A program made the translations under genes and the position numbers. DNA of 26,229 nt from assembly GCA_017424085.1 (NCBI GenBank), contig JAFPBP010000101.1, positions 1 through 26,229 of the forward strand. The letters run 5' to 3'. The notes below the pieces were generated by a model. It was not told the origin of the DNA, searched no databases, and saw nothing but the letters and a program-made list of their open reading frames with translations. This document shows, one piece after another, positions 1-5,505 of this stretch. Source of the stretch: Clostridia bacterium. Lineage in GTDB: Bacteria > Bacillota > Clostridia > Oscillospirales > UBA644. Numbering within the stretch: position 1 is the stretch's first letter; every line of letters begins with the position of its first letter.

Positions 1-966
1 GCAGGCGTTGTTGCGGAAGACGTCGTGGTAGGCGTGGGTGAGCGCCGAAAGCCCCGATGCCGAGTAGCTCATCACCACCTCTGGCGCCTCAAAGCACTCA
101 TCGGGGGCGATCGAAAAGGAAAATTGCTTGGGGTGCAAGCCCATCGCAACGCGGGTCTGACTGTAACCGTCGACCTCGGCGGCAAACATGAAATTCCCGC
201 TGTACATCAGCGCAAATCCGTACGCCGCTCCGTGATCCTCGTCGGTGCCGTGCTCGCAGATCACGGCAAAGGGGTTGTGAAAATGCCCCGACGCACCGCG
301 GAAGGAGCCGATCTCACAAATGCCGTGGGGGAGCGGGTGGCGATCGGTCTGACGCTCCATGTGATGATGCCCAAAGAACTCGATCATATCAAAGTCCGAC
401 GTCATAAAATCCAGGTTTGCCGAAAGCAGGCGCTCCAGACGGATCGGAGTGTCGCCGCCGTTGACCAGCACCGTTGCGCGGGTGATCACGTCGCGCGCCT
501 CCAGAACGCCGTACAGAAGCTTGACCTGCACGTGCGTGATCTCATCCTCCAAAAGGATCTCCAGGGTGTCTGCCCGCTCTTTCTCGTCGGCGTAAAGCGT
601 CGGCAACGAGGAGAGGCGATATTTGCCCGGCAGGATCCGATGGGAGCGGTATTTCCCGACAAAGGCATAGCTTCCGTCGGCATTCTGCAGCTCGATGGAC
701 GGAATGCGGTAATCGCCCGCATCGTTGGAGGAAAACTCCTGCGGGTAGGCGGCAAGCGAATAGATGCGATCCTCCCCTGCCTCGGCAGGATTGGATTCGT
801 GGCTACGGATCGTCCGCGGGATCAGATAGGAAAGATCGGCATCGGAGAGACGTGCACCGTAGTAAAGATGCAACAGATGACCGTGATCGCTGATCTTCAT
901 TTGATAGGTGCTGCTTGCGGTTTGCAGCGTGAACACGCGGGCTTCGGGTTGAAAACAGATCGACAT
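1..966 (-). CDS. Alpha-galactosidase, GH36 family (N-terminal part; gene runs off the window)
   Basis: This minus-strand frame is open from an ATG at 966 to the window edge, giving 322 residues with no stop. The protein begins MSICFQPEARVFTLQ and carries the pattern typical of the N-terminal beta-supersandwich domain of GH36 alpha-galactosidases: a GHLLHLYYG segment, a YRIPSIEL segment and an ERLLSANLDF segment. GH36 enzymes release terminal alpha-1,6-galactose from raffinose-type sugars and galactomannans. The catalytic (alpha/beta)8 barrel with the two aspartates lies outside the window, so activity cannot be checked. There is no signal peptide, so the enzyme is probably cytoplasmic. A GAAAGGATA ribosome site lies about 5-14 nt before the ATG and a consensus promoter sits at 1010-1038. 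It is the first gene of its transcript. The family call is fairly secure; the exact substrate is inferred. Confidence 0.85.
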   Translation of the reverse strand, partial: MSICFQPEARVFTLQTASSTYQMKISDHGHLLHLYYGARLSDADLSYLIPRTIRSHESNPAEAGEDRIYSLAAYPQEFSSNDAGDYRIPSIELQNADGSYAFVGKYRSHRILPGKYRLSSLPTLYADEKERADTLEILLEDEITHVQVKLLYGVLEARDVITRATVLVNGGDTPIRLERLLSANLDFMTSDFDMIEFFGHHHMERQTDRHPLPHGICEIGSFRGASGHFHNPFAVICEHGTDEDHGAAYGFALMYSGNFMFAAEVDGYSQTRVAMGLHPKQFSFSIAPDECFEAPEVVMSYSASGLSALTHAYHDVFRNNAC

Positions 967-1009
967 AGCGGTATCCTTTCGCAATCGGAACAAAGCCGTT
1001 TCTGAATTC

Positions 1010-1038
1010 ATTATATCACAAAGTCTCCAAATTGTCAA
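1010..1038 (-). promoter_or_regulatory. Sigma-A promoter for the alpha-galactosidase gene
   Basis: On the minus strand there is a perfect TTGACA (1033-1038) and a perfect TATAAT (1010-1015) separated by 17 nt. It lies 43 nt upstream of the ATG at 966. No operator-like palindrome was seen next to it. Confidence 0.8.
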
Positions 1039-1137
1039 GGCGGCTTCCTCCTACGTACAAGAGAGGCGCTCGCGCAAAAAAAGAAACCCCGAAGCAAGGC
1101 TTTGGGGTCCTGACGGAACAACGTAACCGCGGTTCGC

Positions 1138-1205
1138 GCGGTGATGATATGCCAAGCCTGCGGCTTGGATAAAAAAATCCGCATTCTGCGAATGCGGATT
1201 TTTTG
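1138..1205. repeat. 68-bp direct repeat, copy 1 (hairpin plus terminator)
   Basis: These 68 bases are identical, base for base, to 2764-2831. The unit holds a GATGATATG linker, a CCAAGCC/GGCTTGG mini-hairpin with TGC loop, and the symmetric A-tract/hairpin/T-tract terminator. Just before it (about 1123-1139) is another small stem, ACCGCG/CGCGGT, so this is a fragment of the same kind of hairpin array seen at 2618-2830. Confidence 0.9.
1171..1204. terminator. Bidirectional intrinsic terminator
   Basis: A perfect 10-bp stem (ATCCGCATTC, 1177-1186, with GAATGCGGAT, 1190-1199) and a TGC loop are flanked by an A-tract on one side and a T-tract on the other, so it can stop transcription from either direction. 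It lies 18 nt past the stop of the minus-strand gene at 1222-1935 and so probably ends that transcript. Confidence 0.8.
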
Positions 1206-1221
1206 TGAAGAAAAGGTCAAC

Positions 1222-1935
1222 TCACCACTCGATTTTTATAGGTGTTAAATCATAATAATCGGCATAGTGGCTTTTTCGCGGAACAATTCGTACAGAAGTT
1301 TTTCCAATGGTTATCGTTCCTATTTGGAAAATGAATTCATCTCGCCCATAGGAGCGAAGCTCTTGTTCTGCTCGTAATACTCCATTTTTATCCGTTACTC
1401 GAATCAAGGGAATAAATGACACTTCATCGGTAATACGAGTAAATATTTCCACAATATAATTTTGATTATCTTTTTGCTTGTATGGTAACAGTAATTGCTC
1501 TCCGTTTTGAATAACCTCATCAAAAGTGATTTCAAAGAGTTTCGCTTGATCTTCCGGTGCTTTTAGTATCGAAGCTTTTTTTGCGGATTCCAAAATGAAT
1601 AAGTTTTTCTCTTCAAGCGATAAATGGTTAAAAATCTGTGCATCGCAACCTATGTCCACATAATGATACCAAGAAAATTCTCTGATATTGTAGCGATTGA
1701 CATCACACACCTCACCGTGAGGAATACACGGCGTAAAATTCAAATACAAGTGATCAAAGTCATCAAATCCGAAACCGCGGTGACGTAAAAGAAACAGGAG
1801 GCGTTGAATTACATCCAAACATTCCATGTGGTCATATTGATATATTTTGCCTATGTAATGTGGAGTAGGATTCCCGTTTGTATTGGGTACATCCGATTCG
1901 AACAATCTAATATCGGCTATGAGTTTTGTTCCCAT
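1222..1935 (-). CDS. Hypothetical protein, 237 aa, AT-rich orphan
   Basis: I do not recognise this protein. It starts MGTKLIADIRLFESDV and ends PIKIEW, has no signal peptide or membrane segment, and looks like a soluble mixed alpha/beta protein rich in acidic and aromatic residues. Its codons are clearly more AT-rich than those of the surrounding metabolic genes, which suggests a different origin. An AAGGTGGTGGG ribosome site precedes the ATG, and a perfect TTGACA-N17-TATAAT promoter lies at 1960-1988, so it is probably expressed as a single-gene transcript ending at the terminator at 1171-1204. It lies between the first 68-bp direct repeat and hairpin array A. Size, isolation and base composition would fit an immunity or defence-type accessory gene, but nothing in the sequence shows this. 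Confidence 0.7.
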   Translation of the reverse strand: MGTKLIADIRLFESDVPNTNGNPTPHYIGKIYQYDHMECLDVIQRLLFLLRHRGFGFDDFDHLYLNFTPCIPHGEVCDVNRYNIREFSWYHYVDIGCDAQIFNHLSLEEKNLFILESAKKASILKAPEDQAKLFEITFDEVIQNGEQLLLPYKQKDNQNYIVEIFTRITDEVSFIPLIRVTDKNGVLRAEQELRSYGRDEFIFQIGTITIGKTSVRIVPRKSHYADYYDLTPIKIEW

Positions 1936-1959
1936 TTGTGCCCACCACCTTTCTTTTTT

Positions 1960-1988
1960 ATTATATCACAAAATCCTCGATATGTCAA
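1960..1988 (-). promoter_or_regulatory. Sigma-A promoter for the 237-aa orphan gene
   Basis: TTGACA (1983-1988) and TATAAT (1960-1965) are perfect matches with 17-nt spacing on the minus strand. Hairpin array A begins at 1989, immediately next to the -35 box, so the array directly abuts this promoter. Confidence 0.8.
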
Positions 1989-2157
1989 ATGATGCATCGC
2001 CTGCGGCGATATGATGCATTTGCTTCGCAAATATGATGTTGCTCCCTTTGGTCGCAATGATGCGATGTTTGCCTCCAAATGTGGCGAAGCCACGCATCAT
2101 TCGCGCAGCAAACATCATTGGGCGTAGCCGTCATCATTTGCCGAAGGCAAACATCAT
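1989..2157. repeat. Hairpin array A: mini-palindromes joined by ATGATG then CATCAT
   Basis: The left half has four ATGATG linkers (1989, 2011, 2033, 2057) and the right half four CATCAT linkers (2095, 2113, 2132, 2152). Between them are short palindromes with different stems and 3-nt loops: ATCGCC/GGCGAT, ATTTGC/GCAAAT, a weaker imperfect one at 2039-2056, GTGGC/GCCAC, GGC/GCC and TTTGCC/GGCAAA. Stem sequences vary while pairing is kept, and the linkers of the two halves are reverse complements, so the whole block could fold into one branched cruciform. It contains no convincing gene. Units are unequal and palindromic, unlike CRISPR repeats. Confidence 0.85.
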
Positions 2158-2192
2158 TCAAAAAAGCCTAATATGCTCGTGCGTTGCCTGTT

Positions 2193-2540
2193 TTATTTTG
2201 CGTTCTCTTTTAGGGTTTTACAGCTTGCAATCAATATTCGTCTGATTCGCCCGCAAAGATTTCGCAAATTTTTATACGTTTCTTCATTGATCCCGTTTGT
2301 TTTATATAACAGCTGCAGCCAGCCTTCCGTTTCGCTGCATTCCTTGAGCGCAATTTCAAACTTTGAAAGCATATCTGCCTTGCTCTGACCGTAATTAGCT
2401 TCACGGATATTTGCATATACGCTACTTGAACTCTTACGAATTTGGAAAACTGTGTTAGAAGGGGCTTTCATTCTTTGACAGAGCAGTTCGATTTCCGTTG
2501 CCAGCTGTTCGGAAAATATCAATAAATAGTTTTTAGCCAT
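2193..2540 (-). CDS. Four-helix bundle protein (S23 / 23S rRNA intervening-sequence protein family)
   Basis: This 115-aa protein starts MAKNYLLIFSEQLATEIELL and has the family's usual length and features: an all-helical layout, an SSSVYANIREA segment and a KFEIALKECSETEGWLQLL segment near the middle. The family was named for proteins encoded in intervening sequences of bacterial 23S rRNA; relatives include the Avd accessory protein of diversity-generating retroelements. The biochemical role is not established and nucleic-acid binding is only suspected. Here the gene is not in rRNA: it sits between hairpin arrays A and B, next to a tRNA. A GGAGTG ribosome site precedes the ATG; a weak TTACCT-N17-TAGAAT promoter may lie upstream. 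Base composition is AT-rich like the orphan gene nearby. The family call is good; mobility is inference. Confidence 0.85.
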   Translation of the reverse strand: MAKNYLLIFSEQLATEIELLCQRMKAPSNTVFQIRKSSSSVYANIREANYGQSKADMLSKFEIALKECSETEGWLQLLYKTNGINEETYKNLRNLCGRIRRILIASCKTLKENAK

Positions 2541-2617
2541 GCAATCACTCCATTTGAGAGTATTCTAACATGCTTTTCAAAACAAGGTAACAACGCTTCA
2601 CATTCTCGCTTCTCTAT

Positions 2618-2830
2618 CACGCCAACGGCGTGTATATCATCAAGGCAAAGCCTTGCATATCATCAATGCGCAGCATTGTATATCATCAAGCCGCAGGTAG
2701 ATGCACGCTGGCGCGTGATGAGATGCAGCCCCAAAGGGGCTGATGATATGCACCGCACTTCGTGCGGTGATGATATGCCAAGCCTGCGGCTTGGATAAAA
2801 AAATCCGCATTCTGCGAATGCGGATTTTTT
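2618..2830. repeat. Hairpin array B: mini-palindromes joined by ATATCATC then GATGATAT
   Basis: The first half has three ATATCATC linkers (2634, 2657, 2680). The second half has linkers of the opposite polarity: ATGAGATG at 2718 and ATGATATG at 2743 and 2770. Stems in order are CACGCC/GGCGTG, AAGGC/GCCTT, AATGC/GCATT, a degenerate unit at 2688-2700, CACGC/GCGTG, CAGCCCC/GGGGCTG, CACCGCAC/GTGCGGTG, CCAAGCC/GGCTTGG and finally the terminator hairpin. Loops are mostly 3 nt (AAC, AAA, GCA, TTC, TGC). The last two stems fall in the 68-bp direct repeat. The array ends directly against the 3' end of the tRNA gene. Confidence 0.85.
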
Positions 2831-2831
2831 G
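2764..2831. repeat. 68-bp direct repeat, copy 2
   Basis: Identical over all 68 bases to 1138-1205 and in the same orientation, 1626 bp away. The end of this copy overlaps the encoded CCA end of the tRNA-Val gene. Confidence 0.9.
2797..2830. terminator. Bidirectional terminator after tRNA-Val
   Basis: The 10-bp stem 2803-2812/2816-2825 with TGC loop is flanked by an A-tract and a T-tract. On the minus strand the T-tract follows the tRNA, so this hairpin probably ends the tRNA transcript while also serving as the last unit of array B. Confidence 0.8.
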
Positions 2832-2906
2832 GTGGAGACAAGGGGGTTCGAACCCTTGACCTCTCGCATGTGAAGCGAGCGCTCTGACCGGCTGAGCTAT
2901 GTCTCC
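2830..2906 (-). tRNA. tRNA-Val (anticodon CAC)
   Basis: On the minus strand a complete cloverleaf can be drawn. The acceptor stem is GGAGACA (2900-2906) with TGTCTCC (2834-2840), the anticodon stem is CTCGC/GCGAG with loop TTCACAT (anticodon CAC, reading GUG), and the T-arm loop is GTTCGAA. The discriminator base is A and a CCA end is encoded (2830-2832). The mature body without CCA is 2833-2906. Confidence 0.93.
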
Positions 2907-2922
2907 TTAGATTACGTTACAT

Positions 2923-2951
2923 AGTATACCACACTTTTTCAAAAAAAGCAA
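2923..2951 (-). promoter_or_regulatory. Promoter for tRNA-Val
   Basis: TTGCTT (2946-2951) and TATACT (2923-2928) are spaced by 17 nt on the minus strand, about 17 nt upstream of the tRNA 5' end. The -35 box lies in the T-rich tail of the terminator-like structure of the upstream operon, so the two signals are fused. Confidence 0.65.
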
Positions 2952-3014
2952 GCGGTGGGATGTAACATAATTCTGAATTTTTTCGGAGCCATCCCACCTT
3001 TGCGGGACGGCTCC
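2941..3014 (-). terminator. Terminator region with two overlapping alternative stems
   Basis: On the minus strand, after the XRE gene, RNA could form a 12-bp stem, CGGAGCCGUCCC with GGGAUGGCUCCG (one G-U pair), spanning 2983-3014. Alternatively, GGTGGGATG can pair with CATCCCACC further on (about 2953-3000), followed by GCTTGC and seven Ts. The two stems share the GGGATG bases and exclude each other. Only the second has the T-tract of an intrinsic terminator. Confidence 0.6.
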
Positions 3015-3025
3015 GACGAATTCGT

Positions 3026-3505
3026 TCAGATGCGAAGATTGGTGATTCCGTCGATGACCGCGCTGTCGGGCAGGGGGAACAGGTCGGGACGGAACAGGAA
3101 GAAGACTGCGGCTCCGATGATGGCGAGGAGAAGGATAATGATCAGGATCTCCCAGAAGGCAACCTTGCGCTTCTTGCCCCGTCTGCCGCCTGCGGGGATG
3201 GACTCCGCTGCGGGAACGGCTTCGGGTGCGGGAGCCTCTTCGGGCGAGGTCTCGGGTTCCTCCAGGGGCTTTGCTTCCACCTTGGGGATCTCCTTGGGCT
3301 TGGGGTTGCGGATGATCTCATCCAGGGGGATGCCGTAGAATTTTGCCAGCTTGTTCATGGTGTCCAGAGAGGGGGAGGTCTTGGCGCATTCCCATTCACA
3401 GATCACTCCGGGCGCCACGTTCATGGCTTCCGCCAATTCCTCCACGGTCAGCTTGCGCTCCATGCGGAGGGTGAAGAGGGTGCGTGCAAATTCGATGGAA
3501 TTCAT
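3026..3505 (-). CDS. XRE-family helix-turn-helix protein with C-terminal membrane anchor
   Basis: This 159-aa protein has an XRE/Cro-type helix-turn-helix at residues 5-62 (MERKLTVEELAEAMNV and the GVICEWECAKTSPSLDT turn). A Pro/Glu-rich linker (about 66-105) and a basic stretch, RRGKKRK (108-114), come before a single hydrophobic segment at about 117-138 and a short tail. The layout resembles RodZ-type or membrane-tethered regulators: the DNA-binding domain should be cytoplasmic and the tail outside. It starts 30 bp after the stop of the lipoprotein gene and shares its transcript. A purine-rich AAAGAAAAGAGAA stretch precedes the ATG. Its target is unknown; it may link an envelope signal, possibly from the co-transcribed lipoprotein, to transcription. 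Domain calls are strong and the role is inferred. Confidence 0.85.
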   Translation of the reverse strand: MNSIEFARTLFTLRMERKLTVEELAEAMNVAPGVICEWECAKTSPSLDTMNKLAKFYGIPLDEIIRNPKPKEIPKVEAKPLEEPETSPEEAPAPEAVPAAESIPAGGRRGKKRKVAFWEILIIILLLAIIGAAVFFLFRPDLFPLPDSAVIDGITNLRI

Positions 3506-3535
3506 GGTTCGTTCTCTTTTCTTTGTTTTGATGTT

Positions 3536-4519
3536 TTACCCCACAGCGTCGGTGCGGACCGAGGAGACGAAGGAGAAATAGCCTTCTTCGGTGCTGTTTT
3601 TCAGGGTCGTTGCGTATGTGATGATCTCCGCCTCGGGGTCGGTGGTGTCGGGCTTATCCTCGTAATAGAGGGTGATCTGCCCGTCCTTGATCTCGAAGGA
3701 AAGGAGAATGCATTCCAAGGGTTGTACCGGCATTGCCACGCCCATGAAGGTCTGCGTGTTTTTGTTATACACTCTGACCTCCTCGGGGTTGAAGGTGGCG
3801 TTGGGATAATAGCGGGCGGCTTTTGCCGTGGCGTCCGCCAGCGTTCGGGTGGCTTCCGAGGTGTCCCCGTCGATCTTGCTGTTCAGCGCTTCGATGGACG
3901 CCCAAACGGAGGCGGAGGTGATCTTTTCGGGGGAATCGTAGAGCCCGAAGCTGCAGGGGAGATAATTTTCAAAGAGATATTGCGCCAGCTCCTGCTGTTT
4001 TTCGGCGTTCAGCTCTTCGATGGGCGTTTTGAGAATGTCCTGCGGCGGAGGGGGAGGCGCGACCTCGTGGTTCACGGTGACCGTACAGGTGGCAACCCCG
4101 CTCACACGGCTTCCGTCGGACAGAATGGCGGTGTAGGGAACCGAGACCAGATATTGATTCTTTCCCTCTGCCCATTGGGCGTCGGTCAGCCCCAGGGACA
4201 GATTCAGCCCCGTGCCTGCCAGGGAGTTATAGGATTTGACCGAACCCGTTTTGGCAACGGCATCGTTCAGGGTGATGCTGTAGGTGTCTCCCGTGATGAC
4301 GGTGCAGGTGGAATTGTTCTTGAAGGTCACCACCAAGAAGCCCTCCTTGGACGTGACCTCGGTCTCGTAGGTCTGCTCCAACCGGATGAAGGGCAGGGGA
4401 TCGTAATCGGGAGCGTCGTCGGAGCCCGTATTCGTTGCGGGGTCTGCGGGGGTACAGGCGGAAAGCGCCGCCAAGATCAGCACCAGCCCCAACGCCAATG
4501 ACCATAACCGTTGTTTCAT
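3536..4519 (-). CDS. Predicted lipoprotein, 327 aa, unknown function
   Basis: The protein has a lipoprotein signal peptide: MKQRLW, a hydrophobic core and a lipobox ending LSAC with Cys22 as the lipidation site. It should therefore be anchored outside the cytoplasmic membrane. After an acidic linker (about 25-45) there is a beta-rich region (about 48-150) that looks Ig-like, ending in a run of prolines (PPPPP). A separate mixed alpha/beta domain (about 160-327) follows. I do not recognise either domain as a named family. It is the first gene of a transcript with the membrane-anchored XRE protein, driven by the promoter at 4570-4598. The pairing suggests envelope sensing, but the sequence gives no ligand or enzyme motif. 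Confidence 0.8.
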   Translation of the reverse strand: MKQRLWSLALGLVLILAALSACTPADPATNTGSDDAPDYDPLPFIRLEQTYETEVTSKEGFLVVTFKNNSTCTVITGDTYSITLNDAVAKTGSVKSYNSLAGTGLNLSLGLTDAQWAEGKNQYLVSVPYTAILSDGSRVSGVATCTVTVNHEVAPPPPPQDILKTPIEELNAEKQQELAQYLFENYLPCSFGLYDSPEKITSASVWASIEALNSKIDGDTSEATRTLADATAKAARYYPNATFNPEEVRVYNKNTQTFMGVAMPVQPLECILLSFEIKDGQITLYYEDKPDTTDPEAEIITYATTLKNSTEEGYFSFVSSVRTDAVG

Positions 4520-4569
4520 CGTTCTTCCCTGTCCTTTCTTTGCGAATGAGGATTGCTCTTATCCTCTTT

Positions 4570-4598
4570 ATTATACTATTTTTTTCTCGGTTTGTCAA
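4570..4598 (-). promoter_or_regulatory. Sigma-A promoter for the lipoprotein-XRE operon
   Basis: Perfect TTGACA (4593-4598) and TATAAT (4570-4575) with a 17-nt spacer on the minus strand, about 50 nt upstream of the lipoprotein ATG. Confidence 0.8.
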
Positions 4599-4714
4599 CC
4601 GTATTTTTTCGTCAAATGTGTATATTTTGCGCCACAGGGGAAAAACTGTGGGAAGAAACCGTTTCTTTGCAAGGGTTTTCTGTTTCATTTTTATTACGGA
4701 TGGAGGAATTTCGA

Positions 4715-4939
4715 ATGTCTGTCATTGATAAGCTCGCCGTTCTTCTGGTGACCGTGGGCGCTCTGAACTGGGGCAGCGTGGGTCTCTTCGGCTTTGACGC
4801 CGTCTCTTGGGCTCTGGGTGGCTCGGGAGCGCTTCTGACCCGCATCGTTTTCACGCTGGTGGGCATCGCCGGGGTCTGGACGGTTTCTCTGCTGTTCCGA
4901 CCCATGAGCGATGAGATCACCGATCTTTCGGAGCGGTAA
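4715..4939 (+). CDS. DUF378 family small membrane protein
   Basis: This 74-aa protein (MSVIDKLAVLLVTVGALNWG...) matches the DUF378 pattern: a short N-terminus, a first membrane helix with the VGALNWGSVGLFGFD signature, and a second helix (about 40-62, TRIVFTLVGIAGVWTVSLLF). Both ends are probably on the same side of the membrane. Its function is unknown. The frame is open further upstream, but a GGAGG ribosome site at 4702-4706 and the family length pick the ATG at 4715. It is convergent with the DUF1854 gene and shares the terminator at 4954-4998. Confidence 0.88.
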   Translation: MSVIDKLAVLLVTVGALNWGSVGLFGFDAVSWALGGSGALLTRIVFTLVGIAGVWTVSLLFRPMSDEITDLSER

Positions 4940-4953
4940 ACGGTTTTGACCGA

Positions 4954-4998
4954 AAAAAGGAGAGAAGGCTCAAGATCTGCTTGAACCTTCTCTTTTTT
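4954..4998. terminator. Bidirectional terminator between convergent genes
   Basis: AGAGAAGG-C-TCAAG pairs with CTTGA-A-CCTTCTCT (one internal mismatch, ATCTG loop), with an A-tract on the left and TTTTTT on the right. It can end both the DUF378 transcript (plus) and the ABC transporter/DUF1854 operon (minus, stop at 5005). Confidence 0.85.
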
Positions 4999-5004
4999 AT
5001 GCAA

Positions 5005-5505
5005 TTACAGATCTGAGATCAGGTAGTTACGGCTGTGCTTGTCCAGCCTCTTATAGTCGGGGATCACGTAGCGGTTGTCGTCCGAGTCGCGCACCCGCAC
5101 GCATCCGTCCTTGTTGATGCGGATATCGTGGTTGCGGTTGCGGATATCGAATTCCTTGATTCCGCGCTCGGTCTCCACCTTCCAATGGAGGGTGCCGTAT
5201 TTCTCGGTGACGGTGACGATGCGGAGAATATGGGGAACCAGATAGTAATCCTCCAGACTTCTGCGGATGATCTCACGGGAATCCTTGTCCAGATCGGTCA
5301 GCTCGCGGATCACCGCGATCTCCCGCCCTTCCTTGTCCAGCAGGGTAATATAAGACGAAAGCAGATTGACGGGGAAGAGGCGGCGGGGCTCCAGCCGTTC
5401 GACGGCGGTCCCGTCTTCAAAGGTCAGGGTGATCAGATTGTTCTCGTATACGGTGATGCGGTCGTTGCCGCTGACAAAGCGGCGTTCCTTGGTCCCGTTG
5501 CTCAT
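5005..5505 (-). CDS. DUF1854 domain-containing protein
   Basis: This 166-aa soluble protein has the DUF1854 pattern: LTFEDGTAVERLEPRRLFPVN near the start, KEGREIAVIRELTDLD, an EDYYLVPHI segment and a C-terminal VRDSDDNRYVIPD. DUF1854 proteins are typically encoded beside an ABC exporter of the type found immediately upstream here, and in some bacteria the pair is annotated as cyanophycin-associated. The role is unknown. Its ATG overlaps the stop of the ABC gene by 4 bp (ATGA), so translation is coupled and the two proteins probably act together. It is last in the operon, followed by the terminator at 4954-4998. No cyanophycin synthetase is visible nearby. Confidence 0.85.
   Translation of the reverse strand: MSNGTKERRFVSGNDRITVYENNLITLTFEDGTAVERLEPRRLFPVNLLSSYITLLDKEGREIAVIRELTDLDKDSREIIRRSLEDYYLVPHILRIVTVTEKYGTLHWKVETERGIKEFDIRNRNHDIRINKDGCVRVRDSDDNRYVIPDYKRLDKHSRNYLISDL

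Noticed and set aside
25..1005. Long plus-strand open frame over the first kilobase
   Set aside because: It is the antisense shadow of the GH36 gene on the minus strand, has no ribosome site and reads as an unnatural basic protein.
1989..2830. CRISPR array
   Set aside because: Units are short palindromes of unequal sequence with constant 6-8 nt linkers. There are no constant 25-40 nt repeats with unique spacers and no cas genes.
2663..2869. Small frame across array B and the tRNA
   Set aside because: It reads through hairpin repeats and the structural tRNA; no coding support.
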